Assembly (NCBI GenBank): GCA_964552015.1
Contig: CAZKFR010000007.1
Span: forward strand, 1 to 64,000
Source: Rhodocaloribacter sp964552015
GTDB lineage: Bacteria > Bacteroidota > Rhodothermia > Rhodothermales > ISCAR-4553
Reading direction: 5' to 3'
Length of the DNA stretch: 64,000 nucleotides
Notes under the pieces: model-generated
Told to the model about the DNA's origin: nothing
The model's database searches: none
Seen by the model: only the letters and a program-made list of their open reading frames with translations
Shown: one piece after another, positions 16,940 through 25,599 of the stretch
How positions within the stretch are numbered: position 1 is the stretch's first letter
Layout of the letters: each line of letters starts with the position of its first letter
Position numbers and translations under genes: made by a program

Positions 16940-18514
16940 TCAAGCGGGCGGGCCAAAACCGCCTCCCCCGGGCGTTTCGATGATGAGCCGGTCTCCCGCA
17001 GCGAGGCGGCGGGTACACTTCGAGGGCAGGGTTTCCTCGCGTCCGTCGGCGTGCCGGAGGAGGTTACGCCCCGGCGCGCCGGGTTCGCCGCCGGCCAGTC
17101 CCCACGGGCCGGCCTCCCGGCGCTCGGTCAGGAGGGTGACCGTGGCAGGGGCGTCCATCGCGTAGACGCGCACCAGCCCGTCGCCGCCCCGGTGCCGCCC
17201 GCGCCCCCCGCTGCCGGGCCGGAGCGCATAGCGCTCCACGCGGAACGGATAGGCCATCTCCAGCGCCTCGACGGGAGTGTTGCGCGTGTTGGTCATGTGC
17301 ACATGCACCCCGCTGAGTCCGTCGGCATCCGGGGCCGCGCCCATGCCGCCGCCCAGGGTCTCGTAGTAGGTGAAAGGACGCCCTTCGGCCGTGCGGCCGC
17401 CGATGGTGACGTTGTTCATCGTCCCCTGCGAAGCCGCCGGGACGCGCGCGGGCAGGGCCTGGGCCAGCGCCCCGAGCACCACATCGACGATGCGCTGCGA
17501 CGTCTCGACGTTGCCCCCGGCCACGGCGGCAGGCGGGCGGGCGTTCACCAGGCAACCCTCCGGGGCCGTCACCGCCACCGGCGCGAAGCAGCCGGCGTTG
17601 ACCGGCACGTCGTCGCCGGCCAGGCAGCGCACCACGTAATAGCAGGCCGAGCGGGTGATGCTCATGACAGCGTTGAACGAGCGGTCCACGGCGTCGGCCG
17701 TGCCGGTGAAGTCGAACGTGACGGCGTCCCCCCGGATACGGGCCGTGACGCGGATGGGGATGCGGCGGGTCGGCCCCTCGTCGTCGAGGACGAGGTGATC
17801 CTCGAACGCATAGTCGCCGTCGGGCCAGGTGGCCAGGGCCGCCCGCACGAGGCGCTCGCTGTAGGCCTGCAGGTGGCGGGCATAGGCGCATACCTCGTCG
17901 AGGCCGTGCCGCGCCACCAGCTCGCGCAGCCGCCGCTCGCCGACGGTGTGGGCGGCCCGCTGGGCGTCCAGGTCCCCCCGCCGCTCCTCGGGCGTACGGA
18001 CGTTGCGCAACAGCACCTTCAGCAGGTCCTCGTTCGGCACCCCCGCCCGGACGAGCTTCACCGGCGGCAGGATCAGCCCCTCCTGGTATAGCTCCGTCGA
18101 GAGGGGCAGCGAGCCCGGCGTCATCCCCCCCACGTCGGCATGGTGCGCCCGCGTGGCGACGAAGAAGCGGGGCGCCGGGTCCGCCGGGTCGAGAAACACC
18201 GGCGAGACCATCGTGAGGTCGGGCAGGTGGGTGCCTCCTTCGTACGGGTCGTTGAGCACCACCACATCGCCCGGCGCCCAGGCGTCGACCGCCGCCCGGG
18301 CCGCCGCCACGCTGTCCGGCATGGCGCCCAGGTGCACGGGGATGTGGGCGGCCTGCGCCACCAGCCGCCCGTCCTCGTCGAAGACGGCACAGGAGAAGTC
18401 GAGCCGCTCCTTGATGTTCGGCGAATAGCTCGTCCGCTGGAGCGTCACCCCCATCTCCTCGGCCACCCCGGCAAACCGGTGGCGGTACAGCGCGATCTTG
18501 ATCGGATCGATCAT
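16940..18514 (-). CDS. hyuB: Hydantoinase B / acetone carboxylase-family subunit (HyuB)
   Basis: 524 residues covering the whole HyuB family: start MIDPIKIALYRHRFAGVAEEM, then GVTLQRTSYSPNIKERLDFS, a central GDVVVLNDPYEGGTHLPDLT and a Gly-rich end PGGGGFGPPA. Family members work with HyuA subunits in ATP-dependent cleavage of N-methylhydantoin, or as the two halves of 5-oxoprolinase, converting 5-oxoproline to glutamate. Which cyclic amide is used here cannot be read. The cognate HyuA gene lies about 2 kb away (20430-22484), same strand, with a GH13 gene and an assembly gap between; the two are normally adjacent. Confidence 0.92.
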   Translation of the reverse strand: MIDPIKIALYRHRFAGVAEEMGVTLQRTSYSPNIKERLDFSCAVFDEDGRLVAQAAHIPVHLGAMPDSVAAARAAVDAWAPGDVVVLNDPYEGGTHLPDLTMVSPVFLDPADPAPRFFVATRAHHADVGGMTPGSLPLSTELYQEGLILPPVKLVRAGVPNEDLLKVLLRNVRTPEERRGDLDAQRAAHTVGERRLRELVARHGLDEVCAYARHLQAYSERLVRAALATWPDGDYAFEDHLVLDDEGPTRRIPIRVTARIRGDAVTFDFTGTADAVDRSFNAVMSITRSACYYVVRCLAGDDVPVNAGCFAPVAVTAPEGCLVNARPPAAVAGGNVETSQRIVDVVLGALAQALPARVPAASQGTMNNVTIGGRTAEGRPFTYYETLGGGMGAAPDADGLSGVHVHMTNTRNTPVEALEMAYPFRVERYALRPGSGGRGRHRGGDGLVRVYAMDAPATVTLLTERREAGPWGLAGGEPGAPGRNLLRHADGREETLPSKCTRRLAAGDRLIIETPGGGGFGPPA

Positions 18515-18538
18515 GGCATACCGGTTTCGCGTTTCACG

Positions 18539-18638
18539 NNNNNNNNNNNNNNNNNNNNNNNNNNNNNNNNNNNNNNNNNNNNNNNNNNNNNNNNNNNNNN
18601 NNNNNNNNNNNNNNNNNNNNNNNNNNNNNNNNNNNNNN
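18539..18638. other. Assembly gap (100 N)
   Basis: Exactly 100 N, a conventional gap of unknown true length. It separates the 5' side of hyuB from the 3' end of the GH13 gene (12 bp away), so the order hyuA, GH13, hyuB depends on this join. The flanks show no shared sequence. Confidence 0.99.
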
Positions 18639-18649
18639 ATCCCGAACGA

Positions 18650-20380
18650 TCACTTCACCTCTTCGAGCAGGATGACCCCGCTCGCGTGCGGAGCGACGCT
18701 GATCATGCCGTACGAGACGATGCCGATGCGCCCGGTGAGGGCATCGCGCAGGACGGTGTCGTCCGGGAAGGCGTGGGACACGTTCAGGCGCGTGGCCCCG
18801 GCGGCGCCAAGGGCCACCACCACGCGGTCCTCGTAGGCGCCGTAGCGGAAGGTGCGCATGAACGCATACGGCGCGTCGGAGAGCTTCGTGTGGGTGCCCC
18901 GCGCCACGGACGGATGGCGCTTCCGGAACGCTCCCACCGCCTGCCAGTGGGCCCGCACGCCCTCCTCCACGGCCGACCAGTTCATCGGTGAAAGGGCCGG
19001 CTGGACGGGGTCGGAGACGGATGGCCCCGGCGGGCGGGCCGTCTCGTCGCCGTAGAAGAGCTGCACGGCGCCCGGCATGAGGAGCAGCCGCGTCCCGCCC
19101 TCGACGAGCCGCCCCCGGTCGAACAGGCCCGCGCCGGGAGAGGACAGGTACGCGAGCACGCCGACCGGCGCGGTGTCCCGCCGCTGCGCATGAGCCGCAT
19201 AGAGGCTGTCGAGGCGATCCTCGGGCGCCCGGGCCAGCCCCCGGAAGGTATCCTCGCAGACGGCATCGAACCCCTTATCGGCGGACGGCGGCGCGGCGTC
19301 ATCCCCCGCCACCATCCAGAAATCGGCCTCGTCGAGCGCTTCGTCGGGATGGGCGGCCTTCCAGGCCCGGAGTGCGCGGGTGGCCTCCTGCTTCAGGGCC
19401 TGCCACGTCCCCGCCTCCACCTGCCCGGCGCCGGCGATGCGGAAGCCGTCGATGCCATGGCGCTCCACCCAGTCCGTCACCCATTTGATCAGGTAATAGC
19501 GGGGCGTGCGGGGGTAGCCCGTCCGCGCAAAGAATGCTTCGAGGGCGGCCTCCTCCCGCGCCGTCTTCTCCGGCCCCCACTTCGCTCGCAGAAAGATCGG
19601 CAGCGCTACGGGCTCCGACGACTCCGTCTTGAAATCCGGGAGGCCGCCGGCGCAGGCCGTCAGCGCGTCGTCGCCGCAGGGGTCATGGCCCGGCAGGTCG
19701 GCGCGCACCCAGCCCGGCCCCCACCAGCGGGCCCAGGCCGAGTCGGTACCGGCCGCGTCGACGAAGCGGGTAGGGTAGGCGTGCCAGCTTTCGCCGGGGC
19801 CGGGCCGCCAGGTGCGCCAGCCGTCGCCGCGGAGCGTGCCGAAGCCGAAGGCGTCCATGTCCGCCGGGGTGGCGGGGCCGGGATGGTCGAGGACGACGTC
19901 GATCAGCACCCGCAGACCGTGGGCGTGGGCCGTGCGGACGAAGCGTCGGAACGTCTCGTCGGTCCCCAGCGCGGCGTCGAGCGCGGTGTAGTCGAGCGTC
20001 CATGCGCCATGATAGGCATACTGCTGGACGCCGCCCTCCGACCCGCCGCCCATCCAGCCGTGGACCTGTTCGAACGGGCTCGTGATCGCGAGGGCATCGA
20101 CGCCGAGGGCCTCGAAGTAGCCCTCCTCGATCTTCTGCGTCAGACCCGCGAGGTCGCCGCCGTGGAAGTGGCCGACGGGATCCAGGGCATAGGGTTGGCC
20201 GGCGGCGTCGAAGCCCCGGCCGTAGGCGTGGTCGTTGGCCGGGTCGCCGTTGGCGAAGCGGTCCGTCACCACGTAATAGACCGTCGCGCCCTCCCAGGCG
20301 AAGGGCGGCGCAGCGGGCTGGGCGGCGGCGCACCAGACGCCCCATGCCGCCATCCAGAGGGTTGCACAGACCTTTCGCAT
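18650..20380 (-). CDS. MalS-like GH13 protein lacking the catalytic residues
   Basis: 576 residues with a signal peptide (1-20). The fold and many family segments are those of the periplasmic alpha-amylase MalS branch of GH13: VYYVVTDRFANGDPAND, FHGGDLAGLTQKI, ADMDAFGFGTLRGDGW, PGAVQLFYGDETARP. However, the residues that do chemistry are changed. The nucleophile motif GFRxDxxxH is GFRIAGAGQ (Asp to Ala316, His to Gln320); the acid Glu motif is FWMVAGDDA (Glu to Gly359); the His-Asp of the last motif is LSSPGAG (Pro415-Gly416); and DVVxNH is DVVLDH. I therefore predict no glycosidase activity and perhaps a binding or scaffold role. It lies 49 bp after hyuA on the same strand. Confidence 0.85.
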   Translation of the reverse strand: MRKVCATLWMAAWGVWCAAAQPAAPPFAWEGATVYYVVTDRFANGDPANDHAYGRGFDAAGQPYALDPVGHFHGGDLAGLTQKIEEGYFEALGVDALAITSPFEQVHGWMGGGSEGGVQQYAYHGAWTLDYTALDAALGTDETFRRFVRTAHAHGLRVLIDVVLDHPGPATPADMDAFGFGTLRGDGWRTWRPGPGESWHAYPTRFVDAAGTDSAWARWWGPGWVRADLPGHDPCGDDALTACAGGLPDFKTESSEPVALPIFLRAKWGPEKTAREEAALEAFFARTGYPRTPRYYLIKWVTDWVERHGIDGFRIAGAGQVEAGTWQALKQEATRALRAWKAAHPDEALDEADFWMVAGDDAAPPSADKGFDAVCEDTFRGLARAPEDRLDSLYAAHAQRRDTAPVGVLAYLSSPGAGLFDRGRLVEGGTRLLLMPGAVQLFYGDETARPPGPSVSDPVQPALSPMNWSAVEEGVRAHWQAVGAFRKRHPSVARGTHTKLSDAPYAFMRTFRYGAYEDRVVVALGAAGATRLNVSHAFPDDTVLRDALTGRIGIVSYGMISVAPHASGVILLEEVK

Positions 20381-20429
20381 CGCAGGGCCACGGGTGTGAG
20401 GGAGGAAGGGAAAGCTACGGCCTCCGGCG

Positions 20430-22484
20430 TCAACGTTCCACCCACAGGTTGCGCCCCGCGTCGACGCGGGCGTGCCAGCCCGGCGGGATGACCACCGTGG
20501 TGTCGTACTGAAAGACGATGGCGGGGCCGTCGAACCGGTGGCCGTGGCGCAGCCGGGGGCGGTCGTAGCCGGGGGTGGGGGTTGGGCCGGCGGCGTCGAA
20601 CCAGACGGGGCGCTCGGGGAGGCGGGCCACGTCGGCCAGGGTGTCGGCGGGCGGCTCTTCCGGCAGGGCGAGCGGCAGGCCGGGGGCGGTGCCGCGCACG
20701 CGGAGCGTCACCACCTCCACGGGCGCTTCCGGGCGGGCGTGCCCGTACCGCTGCCGGTGGGCCGCGTGAAAGGCAGCCACGGCCTCTGCGACGCCTTCGG
20801 CCGTGACGGGCCAGGCCAGCGGCACGTCCAGCTCATAGCTCTGCCCGGCATAGCGGAGGTCGAGGCGGGCCGTGAGGGTCACGTCGTCGAAGCCGTCGCG
20901 GGCCAGCACCTCACGGACGGTGCGGGCGAGCGCGCCGGCGGCCTCCCGGAGGGGCGCGGGGTCGCCGGTCAGGGCGGCGGCCGGGCGCAGCACCGACCGG
21001 GAGGCGTCGTAGACGACGTCGGCCAGCAGCAGGCCCAGTGCGCTGAGGACGCCGGGATACGGCGGGATGAGCACCCGGCGGATGCCCAGGGCGGCGGCCA
21101 GGTCGCAGGCATGGAGGGGGCCGGCCCCGCCGAAGGGCACCAGGACGTGCTCGGCCGGGTCGTGCCCGCGCTCCACGGAGACGCGGCGGAGCGCCCGTTC
21201 CATCGTGGCGTTGGCCACCCGGAGCACCCCGAGCGCGGCTTCCTCGGCCGAGAGGCCCAGCTTCGTGCCCAGCCCGGCCAGCGCCGCACGCGCCGCCTCG
21301 GCCGCCAGCCGTACCGACACCGCCGCGCCCGAAGCGTCCCCGCCCAGCCGCTGCCCGGCATCGAGGCGGCCCAGCACCAGGTTGGCATCCGTGACCGTGG
21401 GCGCCGTGCCGCCGCGCCCGTAGCAGACCGGCCCCGGGATTGCGCCGGCGCTCTCCGGCCCTACCCGCAGCACCCCGCCGGCATCCACCCGGGCGATGCT
21501 CCCGCCTCCGGCCCCGACGGTGTGGATGTCCGTCGACGGCAGGCGGAGCGGCAGGCCGGCGATGACGCCCTCCGACGTGTGGGGCACGGCGCCGGGGCAG
21601 AGGGCCACGTCGGTGCTCGTGCCCCCCATGTCGAACGTCATGATGCGGGGCGCGTCGGTGCCCAGGGCCTGCCGCGCCAGCGCGAACGCCCCGACGACGC
21701 CGCCCGCCGGGCCGCTGAGCACCAGCCGGGCCGCCTGCCGCGCCGCCGGGCCGGCCCCGATGGCCCCGCCGTTCGACTGCATGATGCGGAGCGTGCGACC
21801 GCCGAGGGCCTCCTCCAGCCGCCCCAGGTAGCGGGCCACCAGCGGCTGCACGTAGGCGTTGATCACCGTCGTGGCCGTCCGCTCGTACTCCCGGTACTCG
21901 GGCAGGATGTCGCTGCTGAGCGAGACGGCCACCTCCGGGCACGCCGCCCGTATCCGCTCGGCGGCCCGGCGCTCGTGGGTCGGATCGCGGAAGGAGAAGA
22001 GGAACACCACGGCCACGCTCTCGATGCCCTCGTCCGCCAGGCGTTGGGCCACCTGCGCCACGGCGTCCTCGTCGAGGGGGGTCAGCACCCGGCCGGCGGC
22101 GTCGAGCCGCTCGGGCACCTCGAAGCGCCAGGCGGCAGGCACCAGCGGGGGCGGGCGATGCTGGCTGAGGCGGTAGAGGTGGGGGCGGTGCTGCCTTCCG
22201 ATGGCCAGCACATCGGCGAAGCCGGCGGTGGTGACGAGCGCTGTGCGGGCGCCGCTCCGTTCGAGGAGGGCGTTGGTGGCTACCGTCGTGCCGTGGACCA
22301 CGGCGGCGTCCGGCGCCACCCCCAGCGCCGCGAGCCCGGCCACGATGGCCCGGCTCTGGTCGGCCGGCGTCGTCGGGGTCTTGTGCACCACCAGCCGCCC
22401 GTCCACCACCCACACGAAGTCGGTGAACGTGCCGCCCACGTCGATGCCCACGAGCTGGCGGGCCGGCGTCCCGGTACGGGTCAT
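20430..22484 (-). CDS. hyuA: Hydantoinase A / oxoprolinase-family ATPase subunit (HyuA)
   Basis: 684 residues, full length. The N-terminus has the ASKHA nucleotide-binding loop LVGIDVGGTFTDFVWV, followed by HGTTVATNALLERSGA and the second phosphate motif MTFDMGGTSTDVALCPG. It ends in a beta-rich C-terminal domain (FQYDTTVVIPPGWHARVDAG). HyuA subunits bind ATP and phosphorylate the ring carbonyl of cyclic amides such as N-methylhydantoin or 5-oxoproline, with HyuB completing hydrolysis. It is transcribed towards the GH13 and hyuB genes and may form an operon with them, subject to the assembly gap at 18539. A methyltransferase gene lies 99 bp upstream. Confidence 0.93.
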   Translation of the reverse strand: MTRTGTPARQLVGIDVGGTFTDFVWVVDGRLVVHKTPTTPADQSRAIVAGLAALGVAPDAAVVHGTTVATNALLERSGARTALVTTAGFADVLAIGRQHRPHLYRLSQHRPPPLVPAAWRFEVPERLDAAGRVLTPLDEDAVAQVAQRLADEGIESVAVVFLFSFRDPTHERRAAERIRAACPEVAVSLSSDILPEYREYERTATTVINAYVQPLVARYLGRLEEALGGRTLRIMQSNGGAIGAGPAARQAARLVLSGPAGGVVGAFALARQALGTDAPRIMTFDMGGTSTDVALCPGAVPHTSEGVIAGLPLRLPSTDIHTVGAGGGSIARVDAGGVLRVGPESAGAIPGPVCYGRGGTAPTVTDANLVLGRLDAGQRLGGDASGAAVSVRLAAEAARAALAGLGTKLGLSAEEAALGVLRVANATMERALRRVSVERGHDPAEHVLVPFGGAGPLHACDLAAALGIRRVLIPPYPGVLSALGLLLADVVYDASRSVLRPAAALTGDPAPLREAAGALARTVREVLARDGFDDVTLTARLDLRYAGQSYELDVPLAWPVTAEGVAEAVAAFHAAHRQRYGHARPEAPVEVVTLRVRGTAPGLPLALPEEPPADTLADVARLPERPVWFDAAGPTPTPGYDRPRLRHGHRFDGPAIVFQYDTTVVIPPGWHARVDAGRNLWVER

Positions 22485-22583
22485 AGGCTACGTATCGGAT
22501 CGTCAGGAGCAGGTCCGGGTGCACGGGTCACCCGGCGCGGTCGCCCGCATATACGGCATGAGCAGGGAAGAACGCAAGCGCCG

Positions 22584-23210
22584 TCAGGCCGGGATGCGCC
22601 CGCCGCAGACGAAGAAGTCGTCCTGTCGCCAGGCGCAGTCCACATCGGTGAAGCCCGCCCGTTCCATGGCTTTCATCTGGCGGAACAGGCCCAGCGTGCC
22701 CACGTGGTCCGCCACGATCAGGTGCCCGCCGGGGGTGAGGCTCTCGCCGAGGCCCTGGAACAGCAATTCGTACCGGGTCTCCGCCTCGGCCCCTTCCACC
22801 CCGTGCCCGACGATGGCATGCAGCGCCAGCGAGGCCACGATCACGTCGTACGGCCCCCCGGGCAGCGGCTCCCCGTCGGCCGAGACGGTGGCCTGCAGGG
22901 CCTGCACGTCGACGTGCAGGTCGCCGACCTTGGCCCGGGCCAGCGCCAGCAGCTCGGGGTCCTCGTCGATCAGCGTCATCCGGGCCATCGGGTAGGCCGA
23001 GAGGATGGTGTAGGCCGCATTGCCCGTACCGCAGGCAAGGTCGCACACGCTGGTCTGTGCATCGAGCGGCGGCAGCGCCGCCAGCATCTCTTCGAGCATG
23101 GGCACCACCAGCGGCATCCGGCGCTCCACGTGCAGGTCATACCAGTACCCGTTTTTCCAGAAACCGCCGCCGCGCCGCAGGAGGTTCTGACGCCAGTTGG
23201 GAGGAGTCAT
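22584..23210 (-). CDS. Class I SAM-dependent methyltransferase
   Basis: 208 residues. The Rossmann-type SAM site is clear: motif I SVCDLACGTGNAAYTI (about 60-75), the acidic motif II MTLIDEDPELLALA, and motif IV YDVIVASLALHAIVGHG, then GGHLIVADHVG. No signal peptide or membrane segment. The substrate is unknown; the DUF-like N-terminus (WRQNLLRRGGGFWKNGYWYD) gives no hint. It lies between hyuA and lexA on the same strand with 99 bp and 143 bp spacing, so operon membership is uncertain. Confidence 0.85.
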   Translation of the reverse strand: MTPPNWRQNLLRRGGGFWKNGYWYDLHVERRMPLVVPMLEEMLAALPPLDAQTSVCDLACGTGNAAYTILSAYPMARMTLIDEDPELLALARAKVGDLHVDVQALQATVSADGEPLPGGPYDVIVASLALHAIVGHGVEGAEAETRYELLFQGLGESLTPGGHLIVADHVGTLGLFRQMKAMERAGFTDVDCAWRQDDFFVCGGRIPA

Positions 23211-23353
23211 GCAGATAAGAACGATCGAAGGGAAACGCCATCGGTTGCACAGGCCCGTCCGGGCACGTCGTGCCGAAATTGCACGAGGGAGCCCCGGCCA
23301 AAGATCCGCGAAGAATGTGCGACGCCGCGACCGGGACGCCCCGGCGCCCCCGC

Positions 23354-23995
23354 TCAGCTCCGCCCCACGGTGCGCTTGAAGATGCCGTTGCGGTTGACGT
23401 GCCCGACGTAGCGGCCGAGTACCCGCACCTCTTCAAACACGTCCGGCTGGATGTAAATGTCGGAATAGTCCTCGTTGGCCGGTTCGAGGCGCAGGCCGCG
23501 CTCGTCGTAATAGATGCGTTTGAGCGAGGTCTCGCCGTTGTAGAGCACCGCGCCGATGCCGCCGTTCGGGATGTCGTCGTCCATGAGCAGCACATAGTCG
23601 CCGTCGTGGATGTCGGCGCCCTGCATCGACTGCCCCGAGACGCGGATGGCATAGATACGGTCGAGGTTGGGAAAGAGGGTCTCGAGGGTGATCGTCCCCA
23701 GATGCTCCTCGACGGCTTCCTGCAACCGTCCGGCCGAAATGATGCCCCGGATCGGGATCCCGGCCGGCTCCTGCCGGGGCAGCCGCTCCTCGACGAGCTG
23801 GTAGCCGGTAGCATCGCGCCGCAGATACCCTTTCTTGTGCAATGCTTGCAGGTTCTGCGTCACGCTGTTGGGCGAGCGGTAGCCGAAATGATCGACGATC
23901 TCGCGATAGGTCGGCCACACGCCGTGCTCGGCAATGAAGTCCCGGATGAACAGCAGAAAATCACGCTGCTTGGCGGTCAGGTCCCGGCGGCTCAT
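23354..23995 (-). CDS. lexA: LexA-type repressor
   Basis: 213 residues from the ATG at 23995; an ATG at 24004 adds three residues. The N-terminal winged helix (LTAKQRDFLLFIRDFIAEHG, then SPNSVTQNLQALHKKGYL) is that of LexA. The C-terminal S24 peptidase has the self-cleavage bond Ala88-Gly89 (GIISAGRL), the nucleophile Ser123 (VSGQSMQGADIHDGD) and the general-base Lys159 (GETSLKRI). So it should repress SOS-type genes and be cleaved when RecA filaments form. It has its own promoter and a candidate operator directly upstream, and recO lies just upstream on the same strand. No other SOS gene is in the window. Confidence 0.92.
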   Translation of the reverse strand: MSRRDLTAKQRDFLLFIRDFIAEHGVWPTYREIVDHFGYRSPNSVTQNLQALHKKGYLRRDATGYQLVEERLPRQEPAGIPIRGIISAGRLQEAVEEHLGTITLETLFPNLDRIYAIRVSGQSMQGADIHDGDYVLLMDDDIPNGGIGAVLYNGETSLKRIYYDERGLRLEPANEDYSDIYIQPDVFEEVRVLGRYVGHVNRNGIFKRTVGRS

Positions 23996-24011
23996 ACGAC
24001 GCATCGTGTAT

Positions 24012-24061
24012 ATGTGTAACATGTGGCGCACAGTATACGACACGCACCGCGAGAAAGGCAA
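24012..24061 (-). promoter_or_regulatory. lexA promoter with candidate autoregulatory operator
   Basis: On the minus strand, TTGCCT (24061-24056), an 18-bp spacer and TATACT (24037-24032) form a good housekeeping-type promoter. Downstream, near the expected transcript start, lies the imperfect palindrome ATGT-GTA-ACAT (24012-24022 on the plus strand), a plausible LexA site. The operator consensus of this lineage is not known to me, so that part is tentative. Confidence 0.5.
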
Positions 24062-24075
24062 GACGCCGGCGCCGT

Positions 24076-24834
24076 TCAGGAAGCCGGGCCGTCGCGCTCG
24101 TCGAGGAGGCGGCCGACGACCCGCGCGCTTCGCGAAGGGTAGACGTCGTCGAAGTGGTAACGGAGAAAGGCCTCCACGAGGCGATCCACCTCGCGGCGCA
24201 CGTCATCGGTCAGGCGCAGGCGCATGACCGCATCGAGGTCCGCACGGGCCAGGATGGCGAAGGCACGCAGGGCAGCCCGGCTTGCGGTGATGCCGGGTGC
24301 CGGGCGCGGCAGGATGGCACCGCTGGCCGGATCGAGCACGCCCCCCTCATCCGGCAGGGCCGCCACGGTCTCTCGCTCGAAGGAGGGCGCGAACCCGAGC
24401 AGCCCGGCCAGCCGCAGCCGGAAGAAGGGCCAGACGTTGGCGCTCCGCTCCCCGGCGCGATCCAGCCGCTGCAGCCCCGCCAGCAACAGATCCAGTACGG
24501 GGGGCAGTTGCTGCTCTTCCTGCATCAGCGCCTCGGTCAGTTCGACCATCTGCAACCCGATCGCCAGCTTCTCCAGGTCCGCGCCGATACCGGGGAAGCG
24601 CTGCAGGTGCGCGCTCTCGGTCAGCGTCTGGAGCCCCCGCGTCGGACGGTAGTACAACACGACCTCCACATAAGCCATCGGCTGGAGCGTGGATCCGTAA
24701 CGACTGCCGGGCAACCGGGCCCCCCGGGCCATCACCGATACCTTGCCCCGCTCCCGCGTCAGCAACGTGACGATGCGGCTCGTCTCGCCGTAATCCATGC
24801 CGCGCAGCACCACCGCATCGGTTCGAATGATCAT
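24076..24834 (-). CDS. recO: DNA repair protein RecO
   Basis: 252 residues, normal RecO length. The N-terminal OB-fold is clear (TDAVVLRGMDYGETSRIVTL, LTRERGKVSVMARGAR) and is followed by the helical domain (LQRFPGIGADLEKLAIGLQM). RecO anneals complementary strands and helps RecR load RecA onto SSB-coated DNA in the RecFOR pathway. The zinc-finger cysteines present in many RecO proteins are absent in the corresponding loop (APSFERETVAALPDEGG), which is also seen in other lineages. It is upstream of lexA, which has its own promoter in the 80-bp gap between the two coding regions. Confidence 0.92.
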   Translation of the reverse strand: MIIRTDAVVLRGMDYGETSRIVTLLTRERGKVSVMARGARLPGSRYGSTLQPMAYVEVVLYYRPTRGLQTLTESAHLQRFPGIGADLEKLAIGLQMVELTEALMQEEQQLPPVLDLLLAGLQRLDRAGERSANVWPFFRLRLAGLLGFAPSFERETVAALPDEGGVLDPASGAILPRPAPGITASRAALRAFAILARADLDAVMRLRLTDDVRREVDRLVEAFLRYHFDDVYPSRSARVVGRLLDERDGPAS

Positions 24835-25051
24835 ATCGGTACGAGATCGAACGACGTCATCCCGACGTGTACCCGGACGGCTACAAGCCTGAAGATGTGG
24901 AGGTTGGAGGGCCTACCCTGGGGTTATGGAACCGGGCTGCCGGGGTTTATCCTGGTGTTGACCCTGTCAACGCGGCGACGGCCCGAAGGCTCCGTCGCTG
25001 CGGGCAGAGCCACCGTCCTTTCTTCCTGATGGCACCGCACGGCCCCGGCTC

Positions 25052-25516
25052 ATGCGCTGGCTCTACCGCCTCCAGCAACGCCTCAGCCTGACCCGGCAGG
25101 AGAGCTTCGCCCTCCTGGGTCTGGCCTTTCTGCTGGCCACCGGGCTCACCGCCCGCCTCGTCTTCGTCCGGTGGCTGGCCCCCGCACCCGGACCTCTGGA
25201 AGCGAACACGTCGCTGTTCGAAGAGGGGGCCCGGCGGTATCGCAGCCAGACCACCGCCCCCCCGGATGCGGCCCCTTCCATGGCCCCTCCCGTCGCCCCG
25301 GCACCCGGCACCGGACGAATCAACCTGAACACCGCCACGGCCGAGGAACTCGAGCGCCTGCCCCGCATCGGGCCGGCGATGGCCGCCCGCATCATCGCCT
25401 ACCGCGAAGAACACGGGCCGTTCGCCCGCGTGGCCGACCTGACCCGCGTGCGCGGCATCGGCCCGAAAACGCTGGCCCAACTCGAACCCCTCCTGTACGT
25501 CGAGGACGATCCCTGA
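25052..25516 (+). CDS. ComEA-like helix-hairpin-helix protein
   Basis: 154 residues. An N-terminal membrane anchor (ESFALLGLAFLLATGLTARL, about 18-37) is followed by a Pro/Ala-rich linker (about 68-88) and a C-terminal pair of helix-hairpin-helix motifs: INLNTATAEELERLPRIGPA, then FARVADLTRVRGIGPKTLAQ. This is the architecture of ComEA, the periplasmic double-stranded DNA receptor for natural transformation. Other DNA-uptake genes are not in the window, so a role in competence is inferred from architecture. The start ATG at 25052 is the first in frame. Confidence 0.85.
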   Translation: MRWLYRLQQRLSLTRQESFALLGLAFLLATGLTARLVFVRWLAPAPGPLEANTSLFEEGARRYRSQTTAPPDAAPSMAPPVAPAPGTGRINLNTATAEELERLPRIGPAMAARIIAYREEHGPFARVADLTRVRGIGPKTLAQLEPLLYVEDDP

Positions 25517-25599
25517 CCTTTTCGCCGAGTCCGGCGCAACGTATCCCCCCCGCGCCCGTACACCCGGAGCAGCCTTGCCCGCCCTCCGGAGGTACCCCC

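Noticed and set aside
20472..23411. 979-codon plus-strand open frame opposite hyuA and the methyltransferase gene
   Set aside because: Composition is that of an antisense frame, and it spans two real genes on the other strand.
24867..25091. Small open frame upstream of the ComEA-like gene
   Set aside because: No ribosome-binding site, no recognisable features, and it overlaps the supported ComEA-like start.
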